Shown here one piece after another: positions 26,037 through 35,969 of a stretch of 64,000 nt of DNA. A program made the position numbers and the translations under genes. Source of the DNA: Desulfallas thermosapovorans DSM 6562 (lineage in GTDB: Bacteria > Bacillota > Desulfotomaculia > Desulfotomaculales > Desulfallaceae); NCBI RefSeq assembly GCF_008124625.1, contig NZ_VNHM01000003.1, positions 1 to 64,000 of the forward strand, in the 5' to 3' direction. The notes beneath the pieces were generated by a model. The model made no database searches and had not been told where the DNA came from. It saw only the letters and a program-made list of their open reading frames with translations. Position 1 is the first letter of the stretch; every line of letters begins with the position of its first letter.

Positions 26037-26346
26037 TATCTGGATCATGATCATCGGTGTTTCGCTGGTGTCCCTGTTGCCACGTATCCTGCCGGTGGCA
26101 ATGTTTTCCCGCTATGAGTTCCCTGAACCGGTGAAACGGTGGCTCTCCTTTGTGGCCCCGGCGGTTTTGGGCGCTTTAACGGCGATAAGTGTACTGGCAC
26201 CGGAGGGCGAAATTAATATCAGTATTCAGAATAAATATATCTGGGCCTTCATACCCACACTGCTGGTGGCCATCAAAACCAGAAGCCTGTTCTACAGCTT
26301 GCTGGTGGGCATTGTTACCATGGCTCTGCTGTATAATTTTATGTAA
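26023..26346 (+). CDS. azlD: branched-chain amino acid exporter small subunit, AzlD family
   Basis: A 107-residue membrane protein with three to four helices and the typical VSLLPRILPVAMF near the N-terminus and a C-terminal KTRSLFYSLLVGIVTMALLY. The start is GTG 26023, inside the azlC 3' end, preceded by GGGGGTG. It is the partner subunit of AzlC. Confidence 0.9.
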   Translation: MSGNSIWIMIIGVSLVSLLPRILPVAMFSRYEFPEPVKRWLSFVAPAVLGALTAISVLAPEGEINISIQNKYIWAFIPTLLVAIKTRSLFYSLLVGIVTMALLYNFM

Positions 26347-26410
26347 TATCCACACCAAAAGCCGGGTGGTGGTACCTTTCGCTCGCCGGGCTAAATTTCC
26401 CGGGTTAAAT

Positions 26411-26454
26411 AAAAGCCACCTGTGAAATGCCCAAACATTTCACAGGTGGCTTTT
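26411..26454. terminator. bidirectional terminator between azlD and gatB
   Basis: A 19-bp perfect stem (AAAAGCCACCTGTGAAATG and complement) with a 6-base loop separates two convergent genes. It gives TTTT tracts on both strands. Confidence 0.85.
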
Positions 26455-26492
26455 ATTTGGAATCTTAATTTTTTTTCGCCCTATTATTTCTT

Positions 26493-27935
26493 CTATTCCC
26501 CCAGTTTTTCCCGCAGCATGGAATTGACCACACCGGGGTTGGCCTGGCCCCTGGTGGCTTTCATCACCTGACCCACCAAAAAACCGATGGCCTGCTTCTT
26601 ACCGGACTGGTAATCCGCCACCGATTTGGGGTTTTTGGCAATAACCTCATCAATAATTTGGGCTAGTTGCCCCTGGTCGGATATCTGGGACAAACCCCTT
26701 TCCTTGACAATCTGCTCCGGGTCTTTGCCCTCCTCGAACATAACCTCGAATACCTCTTTACCGATCTTATTACTGATGGTACCCTTTTTAATCAACTGCA
26801 GCAATGAAGCCAGGCCGCCGGGGGTAATCCTGGATTCACCCAATTCCATATTACGGGCATTCAACAGCCGCAAAAGTTCACCCATGATCCAGTTGCTTAC
26901 TGTTTTCGCATCGGGAAACTCTTTTAACGCAGCGTCAAAGAACTCAGCCAGGGCCAGGGAACTGGTAATTACGCCGGCATCGTAATCCGGCAGCCCGTGC
27001 TCTTCCACCAGGCGCCTCCGGCGGGCGTCGGGCAATTCCGGGATGGAAGCCCTGACCTCCTCTATCCATTCTTCCGTCAGCTCGATGGGAGGAAGCTCAT
27101 GCTCGATGAAACACCTGTAGTCCGGGTTTTCCTTGTTGCGCATGGACACGGTTATACCCTTGTTTTCATCCCATCCACGGGTTTCCTGAACCACCTTTCC
27201 GCCGTCTTCCAGTACATCTATTTGCCTTTCCACTTCATATTCAATGGCCCTTTGCACAGCCCGGAAAGAGTTCATATTCTTTATCTCGGTTTTTGTACCC
27301 AGTGTGGTAGTCCCAACGGGGCGAACCGAAACGTTGGCGTCACAGCGCAGCGAGCCTTGCTCCATTTTCACATCGGAAACACCGGCATATTCCAGATGGG
27401 CCTTCAGTTTCTCCAGATAGGCTTTAGCTTCTGCGCCCGAGCGAATGTCAGGTTCCGAAACTATTTCAATGAGGGGCATACCGGACCGGTTGTAGTCCAC
27501 ATAAGAGTAACGTGAACTGGTAATGGACCCGCCTGAATGGACCAGTTTCCCGGGATCCTCTTCAATATGCGCCCTGGTAATGTTAATTCTTTTTTTCTCG
27601 CCATCAACATCTATATCAAGATATCCATTATAAGCGATTGGCCGGAATACCTGGGAAATTTGATAGCCTTTGGGCAGGTCGGGATAATAATAATTTTTTC
27701 TATCAAACCAGGTATAAGTACCTATCTCACAGTTTAGAGCCAAACCAGCCCTGGTTGCCAATTCCACAACCTTTTTATTTAAAACACCTGTACTACCGGG
27801 CAGGCCCAGGCAAACGGGACACACCTGGGTGTTGGGTTCCTTCCCGAATTCCGTAGAACAGCCGCAAAATATTTTGGTATCCGTCTTTAACTCTACGTGA
27901 ACCTCCAAGCCAATGACAGCTTCGTATCTACTCAT
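26493..27935 (-). CDS. gatB: aspartyl/glutamyl-tRNA amidotransferase subunit B
   Basis: A 480-residue kinase/transamidase subunit that activates misacylated Glu-tRNA(Gln) or Asp-tRNA(Asn) with ATP and transfers ammonia to it. The N-terminal cradle shows [15 protein letters not shown] and [10 protein letters not shown] (with CGCS just before). [22 protein letters not shown] is conserved, and the C-terminal YqeY-like tRNA-binding tail ends in [18 protein letters not shown]. It appears intact. It is the third gene of gatC-gatA-gatB, 22 bases after gatA. ATG 27935 follows CAGGGGGTG. Confidence 0.96.
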   Translation of the reverse strand: MSRYEAVIGLEVHVELKTDTKIFCGCSTEFGKEPNTQVCPVCLGLPGSTGVLNKKVVELATRAGLALNCEIGTYTWFDRKNYYYPDLPKGYQISQVFRPIAYNGYLDIDVDGEKKRINITRAHIEEDPGKLVHSGGSITSSRYSYVDYNRSGMPLIEIVSEPDIRSGAEAKAYLEKLKAHLEYAGVSDVKMEQGSLRCDANVSVRPVGTTTLGTKTEIKNMNSFRAVQRAIEYEVERQIDVLEDGGKVVQETRGWDENKGITVSMRNKENPDYRCFIEHELPPIELTEEWIEEVRASIPELPDARRRRLVEEHGLPDYDAGVITSSLALAEFFDAALKEFPDAKTVSNWIMGELLRLLNARNMELGESRITPGGLASLLQLIKKGTISNKIGKEVFEVMFEEGKDPEQIVKERGLSQISDQGQLAQIIDEVIAKNPKSVADYQSGKKQAIGFLVGQVMKATRGQANPGVVNSMLREKLGE

Positions 27936-27957
27936 TTTGCACCCCCTGTGAACAAAA

Positions 27958-29418
27958 TTAAAGCAATAATCCGGGTTTTAACCTGGTTTGGTCAGTACTT
28001 TGCTCCAGGGTATAGCCCACCCTGAGCAGAGTCCCTTCGTCAAAATGCCGGGCCATTAGCTGCAATCCCACAGGCAGCCCCTCCACCAAACCAAAGGGCA
28101 GGGACATGGCAGGCACCCCGGCCAGGTTAGCCGGCATGGTGTAGACTTTGGACAGGTACATAGCCACTGGATCGCCCGCTTTTTCTCCTATTTTGAAAGG
28201 GGTGGCAGGGCTGGTGGGTGTTAACAGGCAGTCAAATTTTTCAAAGGCCCGGTCAAAGTCCTGTTTGACCAGAGTACGCACCTTTAGGGCTTTAACGTAA
28301 TAAGCCTCATAATTACCGGCACTTAAGGCAAAGGTGCCCAGCATGATGCGTCTTTTCACCTCTTCACCAAAACCCTGGCCGCGGGTTTTTTTGAACATGG
28401 TCAGCACATCTTCAGCTTCCACCCTGAGGCCATGCCTGATTCCGTCAAAACGGGCCAGGTTGGAACTGGCTTCAGCCGAGGATATGATGTAATGGGCGGC
28501 CGGGGCGTATTCGATATGGGGCATGGCCACCTCTTCGCAAACGGCCCCCAATTCTTCCAGTTTAACAATGGCCTCCCGGACCTTTGCCGCCACACGGGGC
28601 GACACGTCCGTACCGAAATATTCTCCGGGCAGGCCAATCCTTAACCCCTTGACGTCGTTCACCAGGCTCTTTCTAAAGTCCGGCACATCCACAGAGGCTG
28701 ATGTAGCATCTTTATCATCGTGACCGCAAATTTCGTTCAGGATCAGAGCAAGATCCGTCATATCCCTGGTAAAGACCCCGATTTGCCCCAAAGAGGAAAC
28801 ATGGGATATCAAGCCAAACCGGGAGGCGTAACCGTATGTAGGTTTAAACCCTATAACACCACAAAAGGCCGCCGGCTGGCGGATACCGCCCCCGGCGTCC
28901 GTGCCCAAAGCAAAGGCCGCCTCACCTGCGGCCACCGCTGCTGCAGCCCCCCCGCCGGAACCGCCGGGTACGGCATCAAAGTCAAAGGGATTGCTGGTGG
29001 CGAAATACCCTGAATTCTCGGTGGAGGAACCCATGGCAAACTCATCCATGTTACATTTGCCCACGAGTATGGCACCGGCTCCCTTTAACCTCCCGGCTAC
29101 GGTGGCATCATAGGGCGGGATAAAATTGTATAATATCTGGGAAGCACAGGTGGTCTTGACTCCCCGGGTGCATATATTGTCACCGGCGGCCGTGGGGATT
29201 CCCGCCAGGGGAGAAAGCTCTTCTCCCCTGGCCCGCCTCTCATCGACAGCCCTGGCCCGGGCTAAAGCTTCTTCTTTTGTTAACGTCACAAAGGCTTTAA
29301 TTTTATCTTCCACCCGGCTGATATGTTCCAGATAAAATCTGGTTAATTCTTCGGAACTAACCTCCTTTTTCCCCATTAGTTCGCTAAGATGATGAACTGA
29401 TAATGTATTTAATTGCAT
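27958..29418 (-). CDS. gatA: aspartyl/glutamyl-tRNA amidotransferase subunit A with altered catalytic residues
   Basis: A 486-residue GatA homologue, full length and collinear with the family. GatA normally hydrolyses glutamine with a Lys-cisSer-Ser triad and channels ammonia to GatB. Here the Lys position of GIP-xx-KDN is Gly79 (GIPTAAGDN). The nucleophile of TGGSIRQPA is Gly178 ([10 protein letters not shown]). Ser155 of the GGSSGG motif is Gly, although the cis-Ser at 154 remains. Further changes are PTYGYASR for PTYGRVSR and SSLGQIG for SSLDQIG. Amidase activity should be lost. ATG 29418 follows CAGGAGG. It is operonic with gatC and gatB. Confidence 0.93.
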   Translation of the reverse strand: MQLNTLSVHHLSELMGKKEVSSEELTRFYLEHISRVEDKIKAFVTLTKEEALARARAVDERRARGEELSPLAGIPTAAGDNICTRGVKTTCASQILYNFIPPYDATVAGRLKGAGAILVGKCNMDEFAMGSSTENSGYFATSNPFDFDAVPGGSGGGAAAAVAAGEAAFALGTDAGGGIRQPAAFCGVIGFKPTYGYASRFGLISHVSSLGQIGVFTRDMTDLALILNEICGHDDKDATSASVDVPDFRKSLVNDVKGLRIGLPGEYFGTDVSPRVAAKVREAIVKLEELGAVCEEVAMPHIEYAPAAHYIISSAEASSNLARFDGIRHGLRVEAEDVLTMFKKTRGQGFGEEVKRRIMLGTFALSAGNYEAYYVKALKVRTLVKQDFDRAFEKFDCLLTPTSPATPFKIGEKAGDPVAMYLSKVYTMPANLAGVPAMSLPFGLVEGLPVGLQLMARHFDEGTLLRVGYTLEQSTDQTRLKPGLLL

Positions 29419-29432
29419 CGGATTCCTCCTGT

Positions 29433-29717
29433 TTAAACAATTCGGGGCACTTTAAAGGCCCCCGCTTCCTCTTCCGGTGCATTGGCCAGGGCCTGCTCTT
29501 TATCCAGACCTGGCTGCAGCTTGTCTTCCCGGTAAACATTCTTCAGCGGGAGGACATGGGCGGCAGGCTCCACGCCAGTGGTATCCAATTTGTTTAACAT
29601 ATCCAGGTAGTCCAATATGGCATTAAGGGACTGCGTATAGGTCGCTTTTTCGTCTGCTGTCAAATCAAGGCGGCTCATCAAAGCCACATGTTCTACCTCT
29701 TGCTCGGTAATTTTCAC
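29433..29717 (-). CDS. gatC: aspartyl/glutamyl-tRNA amidotransferase subunit C
   Basis: A 94-residue clamp subunit that wraps the GatA-GatB interface. It has the usual start ITEQEVEHVALMSRLDLTADE and the C-terminal GAFKVPRIV. The start is GTG 29717 behind AAGGATGAG. It is the first gene of the gatCAB set, 14 bases before gatA, and appears intact. Confidence 0.94.
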   Translation of the reverse strand: MKITEQEVEHVALMSRLDLTADEKATYTQSLNAILDYLDMLNKLDTTGVEPAAHVLPLKNVYREDKLQPGLDKEQALANAPEEEAGAFKVPRIV

Positions 29718-30189
29718 AGGCAGCTCATCCTTCTTTCCTCAATCATTCTTACCGTCATACTACATATCGCCTTAATTATATTAAAAGTTTCGCATTGTGG
29801 CAATTATCACCGCCATGCGGAAGTCGGGGGAACATCTTCAGGCGGTGTTTCCACTGGAATACAATGAACAAAGAAGATTAAGCCCGGAGGAATTCCTCCA
29901 GGCTCAATCTTCATTATTGCGCAGGTCAAGGGCCATATGTATATAGTGTTGTGCATGCTCATAATGTCGTGGAAAGCAACTCCGATGCTGTCAAGTATAC
30001 CGGTAACAAATTGAAGAAAAATAGGCGGTTTCATTGGACCGGTTTGCAACAGGCAGGCTATGGGTAGACCGTTTCCGTGCGTAAAAAAAAGCATAATGCA
30101 CATCAACACAAGTTATTACTGATAAGGCAAACTATAACCCTTGTTTGTTTCTAAGCGCCAGTGCTGTAACCAGGGTCTGTGACAAGATT
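29718..30189. other. intergenic region between the kinase gene and gatC
   Basis: About 470 bases. It holds an imperfect long hairpin at 29873-29912 (GAAGATT-AGCC-GGAGG against CCTCC-GGCT-AATCTTC), which could end the kinase transcript on the minus strand. Short open frames occur on both strands but lack ribosome sites and recognisable domains. The gatC promoter must lie here, but I cannot place it. Confidence 0.4.
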
Positions 30190-31812
30190 TTATATCTTAA
30201 AACGCACGAAAAAGGTTGTTCCCGCTGGACTCGTTTCAAGGCTAATACTGGCGTTATGCCTTGCCGCGATACTATAGCAAATGGATAAACCCAGACCCGT
30301 GCCATCATTTTTTGTAGTAAAAAAGGGTGTGCCTAACTTATCAAGCACCTCGGGATCGATCCCGTTTCCTTCATCTTTAATTGCTAACACCACCTCATCA
30401 ACATCCACGTATGTTTTTATTGTCAAGGTGCCGCCAGCAGGCATTGCCTGTAGTCCATTTCTACAAAGGTTATAAATGAGTTGACGAATTTCTTTCTCGT
30501 CAATCAATATATCCGGTGTATCCTTCAATTCATGAACAACATTTTTATCCTCGTTTACTGCATCCGCCAAGATCAGTGGCAATATCGTCTTTACTATGGG
30601 GTTAAGACTTTGCATTTCTAGCTTTGACGGTTTATCTTTGGCCAGGGAAAGGAATTCTGTAATTAATAAATTAACCCTGTCCAATTCAGATATCATCAGA
30701 TTGAAATACTCAATGTATTGAGCGCATTCCTTTTTTTGGGCCAACAACTGTAAGAACCCGCGCACGGTGGTCATGGGATTCCTGATTTCGTGGCCAATTC
30801 CGGCGGCCATCTGACCTATGACGTTCAACCTTTCAAGACGAGTCATTTCTTTCTTAAACCATCTCTGTTCTGTAATATCACGGGCCACTATTTTAATAGC
30901 CGGTTTACCCTGATAAGTAAGGGAATATACCGTTATCTCCAGGTCGACAACCGCTCCATCAAAACGAATTATCTTTTCCCTGGAGGCCGGAATAACACTT
31001 CTAGGATTACTGTGCAAATATCTAATTTTTTCTTTCACGCTCTCCTGGCTATTCGGATGTACAAAATCCCAAATTGACTTTCCGATAATTTCCGAGGCCT
31101 CTTGTGCACCTAATAAATCTACACCCGTTTTATTTATAAAGGCCAATTTTTCATCAATATAGATAGCAATCATATTTTGTGAATGCTCAACTAGCTGGCG
31201 ATATCGTTCCTCGCTCTCACGTAACGATTCTTCTATTTCTTTGCGCTTTTTAATTTCCCGTTTTAAATGCTCGTTAGATTTGATGAGCTTAACAGTTCGC
31301 TCTGCAATTAACTTTTCAAGCTGTTCCTGGCTTTGTTTTAAAGTTTCTTCCGCCAGCTTTTGCTCCGTGATATTTATCGCAATTTCCATACGAACTAATC
31401 TGCCGTCGCTCCACCTTATTGCAGTATCAATACATTTAACCCATGTCTTGGTTATGTCATTATAGTGTTCCCACACATAGGGCGGTTGGACAACTCCATT
31501 TTTAACCAAATGACTATTAGTACAATAGGGACAAGGCCCCGATTGCCTGTTTTGAAATACCTCAAAGCAACGCTTTCCCACGCTGTCAGTGCCGAAAATG
31601 TCCGTGCCAAATTTATTAATGAAAAGGATTTGGTAAGAATCTATATCGGCAACATAAATTACAGCCTTTAGTGAATCAATGATAGTATTAATCTGTTCAA
31701 ATTCCCCAACCAGCTCTTCATAAAATTGCCTCTTCTCCGTCTCACTTAACAGTTCGAGCTGGAGAATTTTTTTCAAGTCTATATTTTGTCCTAAAATAAC
31801 CTTAGGTTTCAT
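30190..31812 (-). CDS. PAS-domain sensor histidine kinase (sporulation-kinase-like)
   Basis: A 540-residue, apparently soluble kinase. PAS1 (~residues 40-150) contains a CPYCTNSH segment, a helical linker follows, and PAS2 covers ~205-325. The HisKA domain has the phospho-accepting His in GIGHEIRNPMTTVRGFLQLL, followed by a HATPase with NLCRNGLQAMPAGG, KDEGNGID and GTGLGLSI. The QMAAGIGHEIRNP box resembles Spo0A-phosphorelay kinases of spore formers, so an orphan kinase feeding sporulation is plausible. No response regulator is adjacent. ATG 31812 follows GGAG. Confidence 0.92.
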   Translation of the reverse strand: MKPKVILGQNIDLKKILQLELLSETEKRQFYEELVGEFEQINTIIDSLKAVIYVADIDSYQILFINKFGTDIFGTDSVGKRCFEVFQNRQSGPCPYCTNSHLVKNGVVQPPYVWEHYNDITKTWVKCIDTAIRWSDGRLVRMEIAINITEQKLAEETLKQSQEQLEKLIAERTVKLIKSNEHLKREIKKRKEIEESLRESEERYRQLVEHSQNMIAIYIDEKLAFINKTGVDLLGAQEASEIIGKSIWDFVHPNSQESVKEKIRYLHSNPRSVIPASREKIIRFDGAVVDLEITVYSLTYQGKPAIKIVARDITEQRWFKKEMTRLERLNVIGQMAAGIGHEIRNPMTTVRGFLQLLAQKKECAQYIEYFNLMISELDRVNLLITEFLSLAKDKPSKLEMQSLNPIVKTILPLILADAVNEDKNVVHELKDTPDILIDEKEIRQLIYNLCRNGLQAMPAGGTLTIKTYVDVDEVVLAIKDEGNGIDPEVLDKLGTPFFTTKNDGTGLGLSICYSIAARHNASISLETSPAGTTFFVRFKI

Positions 31813-32126
31813 TTTTTTACTCCGTAGTAACATAGTAACATTAACGTTATTTTCTAAATAATTAGATGCTTTTACTTTTTTACCTGCTAAAAGTTAATTC
31901 TAAATTTAAAAGTAAATTGCGTTGTGCTGCAGACCTTCGATAGTTCCCGAAACAAAAGACACGGAGCTTTTATACTTTTATAAGAACTTCTATCCTAACA
32001 ATAAGCGTCAGGTAATTTTCATCCCATGCTGGTGCCACGTCAGCGGCATGGGTGTCTGGTAAAAGGATTTGAGGGTTTAAAAAAGAATAGTTAAGTACTG
32101 CTGTTAGTGGAACGGGTGGCGAAAAA

Positions 32127-32549
32127 ATGAAAATGTTTCCAGTAAAACAATATCTTTTTATTCTCTTGGGATCAGTATCACTGGTAATAGGAGTGGTAGG
32201 CATTTTCCTTCCTATCCTGCCGACCACACCACTCCTACTCCTGGCTGCATTTTGTTATTTGCGCAGTTCGAAGCGCTTATATAATTGGTTAATAAACCAC
32301 AAAGTTTTCGGAGCTTATATTTATAACTACACGACATATAAGGCAGTAACAAAAAAAACGAAAGTCTGTACACTCATCTTTTTATGGCTATCGCTCATTA
32401 TTTCCATGTTGATGGTGTCTAATATATACATAACCCTGGTTTTGCTAGCCGTCGGTACCGGGGTTAGTATACACGTGATGACCTTGAAAACATTGCGGTC
32501 CGAGGATATGGAAAAGTATAACAATTTTCGGCGACCTTTTCAATCATAA
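32127..32549 (+). CDS. DUF454 (YbaN-family) inner-membrane protein
   Basis: A 140-residue protein with the family signature LGSVSLVIGVVGIFLPILPTTPLLLLAAFCYLRSS, then a pair of C-terminal hydrophobic segments. The function is unknown; homologues are small inner-membrane proteins found in many bacteria. ATG 32127 follows GGGTGGCG. It stands alone between opposing genes. Confidence 0.85.
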   Translation: MKMFPVKQYLFILLGSVSLVIGVVGIFLPILPTTPLLLLAAFCYLRSSKRLYNWLINHKVFGAYIYNYTTYKAVTKKTKVCTLIFLWLSLIISMLMVSNIYITLVLLAVGTGVSIHVMTLKTLRSEDMEKYNNFRRPFQS

Positions 32550-32551
32550 CA

Positions 32552-32728
32552 GGCATCGAACTGGCTTATACACCGCTGCACCCGGAACTGGTGCGCATCG
32601 ATAATTATAACCCGGTATACGTGTTTAGAGGCCAATATTACAGGTTCCTAACTTTCCTACAAACCTTAGTCCAGCCTAAGAAGAAATGTGTTAACGGATT
32701 ATGGCGGAATTCCATACACTTTGTATGA
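32552..32728 (+). other. orphan open segment, possible gene-tail remnant
   Basis: A 58-codon open frame (GIELAYTPLHPELVRIDNYNPVY, then FRGQYYRFLTF) follows the DUF454 stop almost directly and has no start codon or ribosome site. Its composition looks coding. I do not recognise it. It may be another 3'-end fragment of the kind seen elsewhere in this window. Confidence 0.3.
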
Positions 32729-32751
32729 AAAATAAAGATTAGGTGAGAAAC

Positions 32752-33372
32752 TCAAGTTTCAATGAGCACAGCCCTGGTGGGTGCCCCTTCAACTCCCCTT
32801 ATTTTTAACGGTGCCGCAATAAGTAAATAACTACCTTCTGCGACATCTCTTAATCTCAAACCCTCCAATATCACTATCCCGGCCTCAAATAATATTTTAT
32901 GTGTTTCATGCCCGGGCTGGCTCCTTTCTATACCCAGAGCATCTATGCCCACACCGGTGATGCCCTTATTTTTTAAATAAGCCGCGCCGCTTTGGTCAAG
33001 ATAGGTAAAGTTAAAGTCAAAGGCGTCAAAATATGAGTTTTTGGTGCGCAGCAATATAAAATCACCGCTTTTAATATCCCGTTCGGCTAAATCTTCAGCG
33101 CCGATTTTTTCAATTAGGCCGGTAAAATCAAGCACTTTACAAGGGGTAATCAGCTTACTTAAATCAATGTGCTCAATGGTGGCCCCGCCCGGCAGCACGT
33201 GCAGCGGAGCGTCCACATGAGTTCCGGTGTGCATGTCCATTTGTATCCGGGATTCATATGTGTTTCCGGTGGTAAAATCACTGGTGCAGGTCAATACAGG
33301 TCGTTTTTCATCTTTGTTTTTATATACAGGCATATCATGGTAAATGGTCATGGAAATATCATAAATCTTCAT
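32752..33372 (-). CDS. cyclase family protein (kynurenine-formamidase-like)
   Basis: A 206-residue metal-dependent hydrolase. The metal-binding signature HxGTHxDxPxH is present as HTGTHVDAPLH. The start MKIYDISMTIYHDMPVY is typical, and VGIDALGIERSQPGHETHKILFEAGIVILEGL follows later. The substrate is unknown; family members open amide or lactone bonds. ATG 33372 overlaps the zwf stop as ATGA, so it is the last gene of gnd-zwf-cyclase. Confidence 0.88.
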   Translation of the reverse strand: MKIYDISMTIYHDMPVYKNKDEKRPVLTCTSDFTTGNTYESRIQMDMHTGTHVDAPLHVLPGGATIEHIDLSKLITPCKVLDFTGLIEKIGAEDLAERDIKSGDFILLRTKNSYFDAFDFNFTYLDQSGAAYLKNKGITGVGIDALGIERSQPGHETHKILFEAGIVILEGLRLRDVAEGSYLLIAAPLKIRGVEGAPTRAVLIET

Positions 33373-34936
33373 TTGATATGCAACCATCTCCTGCCGTCAC
33401 GGGCAATTAGTTCTTCGGCTTCCCGCGGCCCCCAGTTGCCGGCCGGGTAGTTGGGGAAAGCGGGTGCATGCTGCCGCCAGGTGGCGGCAATAGTGTCCAC
33501 AAACCGCCAGGAGTACTCCACCTCATCCCACCGGGTGAATAATGTGGAGTCGCCCCGCAGGGCATCAAACAACAATCTTTCATAGGCCTCGGGAGAATTA
33601 AGCTCACCGGCGCAATTTTGGCAAAAATCCATTTGCACCGGGACGATCCGGCAAACTGTGCCCTGTTTTTTGGCGTTAAATTGAAAAAACACCCCTTCCT
33701 GAGGCTGGATTTTGATCACCAGCAGGTTTGGCTGCAATTGCCCGTTCTGCCTGGCATATAAAATTTTAGGCAGCGACTTAAATTGCACTATAATTTGTGT
33801 GGATTTGAAAGGCATTCTTTTACCGGTGCGAATGTAAAAGGGTACACCCGCCCACCGGAAATTTTCCACGTACACTTTAATAGCAATAAATGTTTCTATG
33901 TTAGAGTCGGGTGCCACCCGTTCCTCCTGCCGGTATCCCGGCACGGGTTTTCCTTGTGCCGTGCCGGGGCCGTACTGACCCCGCACCGCGTTTTTTAGCA
34001 CCAATTCGGGACTAAATTCCTGTAAAGCACTGAGAACCTTGACTTTCTCATTACGAACATCCTCTGTACCCAGGCTAGCGGGCGGTTCCATAGCAGTGAG
34101 GGTGAGGAGTTGCAGCATATGGTTTTGTACCATATCCAGCAGTGCCCCGGCCTGTTCATAGTAGCCTCCCCGGTCTTCAACACCTACCTTTTCACAAGAG
34201 GTAATCTGAATATTGTCGATATACTGGTTGTTCCAGATGGGCTCCAAGAACATATTGGCAAACCTGATCACCATAATGTTTTGCAGCATTTCCTTCCCCA
34301 GGTAATGGTCAATACGGTAGATGTTTTTTTCCGCAAAGGCCCTGGTAATTTTTTGGTTCAAATGCCGCGCTGAGGCCAAACCCTGCCAAAGGGCTTTTCA
34401 ATCATTACCCGCTGCCAGCTAGCCCCGTTGTGCGCCATTCCGTGAGCTTGCAGTTTCTCTACAATAACGCCGAAATATTCCGGTGCCACTGCCAGGTAAA
34501 AAATACGATTGCCCCGGGTTTGATATTTTTCATCAAGCTTTTGTAAAAAACCAGCCAGCCTGATGTAACCGCTGTCATCGTTAAAATCGAATTGTTGGTA
34601 AAATATTTTTTGGCGCAGTTCATGCCAGGTTTTTTCTTTCATATCAAACCGGGCAAAGTGTTTAATAGAGTCATAAACTTCATACCGGTAATCCTCATTG
34701 CTTTTGTTTTTCCTGCCAATAGCCACTACGGCAAAATGCCCGGGTAGTTTTTGGGTACACTGCAGGTTATAAAGGGCGGGCATTAACTTGCGGTGGGTCA
34801 AATCCCCCGTACCACCGAATATAACCAGTACACATGACGTGTCTATGTCCGTACCGCTGGCGAAGTTAAAGACATTGTTCGTGTTAACTATCAGATCATT
34901 AACGAAGCTATTTTGTATCAACTTGATGGCCCCCAA
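33369..34936 (-). pseudogene. zwf: glucose-6-phosphate dehydrogenase, interrupted by a frameshift
   Basis: Two frames together cover the whole protein. 34936-34358 carries the NAD(P)-binding start (VIFGGTGDLTHRKLMPALYNL) up to VMIEKPFGR. 34379-33369 resumes with LASARHLNQKI, the catalytic region IYRIDHYLGKE and the C-terminal domain. Missing one base after FGR (near 34378) puts the halves in different frames; adding it gives a continuous product. It may be a pseudogene, a sequencing error in a GGG-TTT tract, or a recoding site. A TTG near 34936 overlaps gnd. Its last ~72 bases are duplicated at 41963-42034. Confidence 0.85.
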
Positions 34937-35804
34937 ATTGATTTCTTAACGCAGCCACGACTTTACCGCTAAAGGTATCCTCCTGCTCCGACCGGTAGCG
35001 CATGAAAAGTGACCCGGCTATCACGGGTACAGGTATCTTTAAATCCAGCGCCTCCTGCACGGTCCACAGTCCTTCGCCTGATGAATGCATCACACCTTTA
35101 ATAGACGCCAGGCCAGGATCCAGTGCAAAGGATTTTTCCGTCAGCTCAATTAGCCAGCTGCGTATAACGGAACCGTGATTCCAAACCCGGGCCACCGCAG
35201 CTAAATCCAGTGAAAAATCGCTTTTTTGCAGTATTTCAAAACCTTCCCCAATAGCCTGCATCATACCGTACTCGATACCATTGTGCACCATTTTGACAAA
35301 GTGCCCGGAACCATTGGGCCCAGTGTGCAGGTAGCCGTTTTTCACACAGATATCCCGAAAAAGTGGCTCCAGGTAATCAAATACCGCCTGTTCCGCTCCA
35401 ATCATAGTACAGGCACCGTGCCTGGCCCCGTCCGTGCCACCGCTGGTGCCCACATCTACAAAATCAATGTTTTTTTCTTTTAACATTCGGTATCTGGTTA
35501 AAGTGTCCCGGTAATGGGAGTTACCCCCATCGATAATGATATCGTGCTCATCCAACAAAGGTACCAGCTTGGCTATATTATCATCCACAGGTTTACCCGC
35601 CGGCACCATCAGCCAGATTACCCGGCGCTGCGGCATTCGGGCCACCATTTCTTCCACACTGTCCACTCCGGTTATGCCTTCAGCCACAGCCCGCTGTACC
35701 GTAGCAGCGGTTCTGCTAAAACCCAACACCTGATGTCCATGATCCCGCATATTGAGGGCCAGGTTGAAACCCATTTTGCCTAATCCAATCAAACCTATCT
35801 GCAT
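34908..35804 (-). CDS. gnd: 6-phosphogluconate dehydrogenase (decarboxylating), short NAD-type
   Basis: A 298-residue enzyme of the short GndA/YqeC class converting 6-phosphogluconate to ribulose 5-phosphate. The Rossmann motif is GLIGLGKMGFNLALNM. The substrate region is VDVGTSGG, with catalytic Lys and neighbours in GHFVKMVHNGIEYGMMQAIGEG. ATG 35804 follows CTGGGAGG. It is the first gene of the operon with zwf and the cyclase gene; the two sugar enzymes form the oxidative pentose phosphate branch. It overlaps the zwf start region. Confidence 0.93.
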   Translation of the reverse strand: MQIGLIGLGKMGFNLALNMRDHGHQVLGFSRTAATVQRAVAEGITGVDSVEEMVARMPQRRVIWLMVPAGKPVDDNIAKLVPLLDEHDIIIDGGNSHYRDTLTRYRMLKEKNIDFVDVGTSGGTDGARHGACTMIGAEQAVFDYLEPLFRDICVKNGYLHTGPNGSGHFVKMVHNGIEYGMMQAIGEGFEILQKSDFSLDLAAVARVWNHGSVIRSWLIELTEKSFALDPGLASIKGVMHSSGEGLWTVQEALDLKIPVPVIAGSLFMRYRSEQEDTFSGKVVAALRNQFGGHQVDTK

Positions 35805-35969
35805 TAAAAAACCTCCCAGGGGTCAGGCTTAAACTTTTTTAAAAGTGCCTTCGGCCGGTAGCAATATATAGCAATATCTATTACAATCTTTTAAATTATT
35901 GGCTAATACTCGCTTTACTATTATCTTTTAAAAAACAACAATAGAATATACACTGGGACATAATAATTT

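Noticed and set aside
29807-30109. 100-codon frame between the kinase gene and gatC
   Set aside because: No ribosome site and no recognisable domain; Pro/Cys-rich composition looks non-coding, and it covers a hairpin.
31970-32227. 85-codon minus-strand frame upstream of the DUF454 gene
   Set aside because: It overlaps the start of DUF454 on the opposite strand, and DUF454 has clear family motifs.
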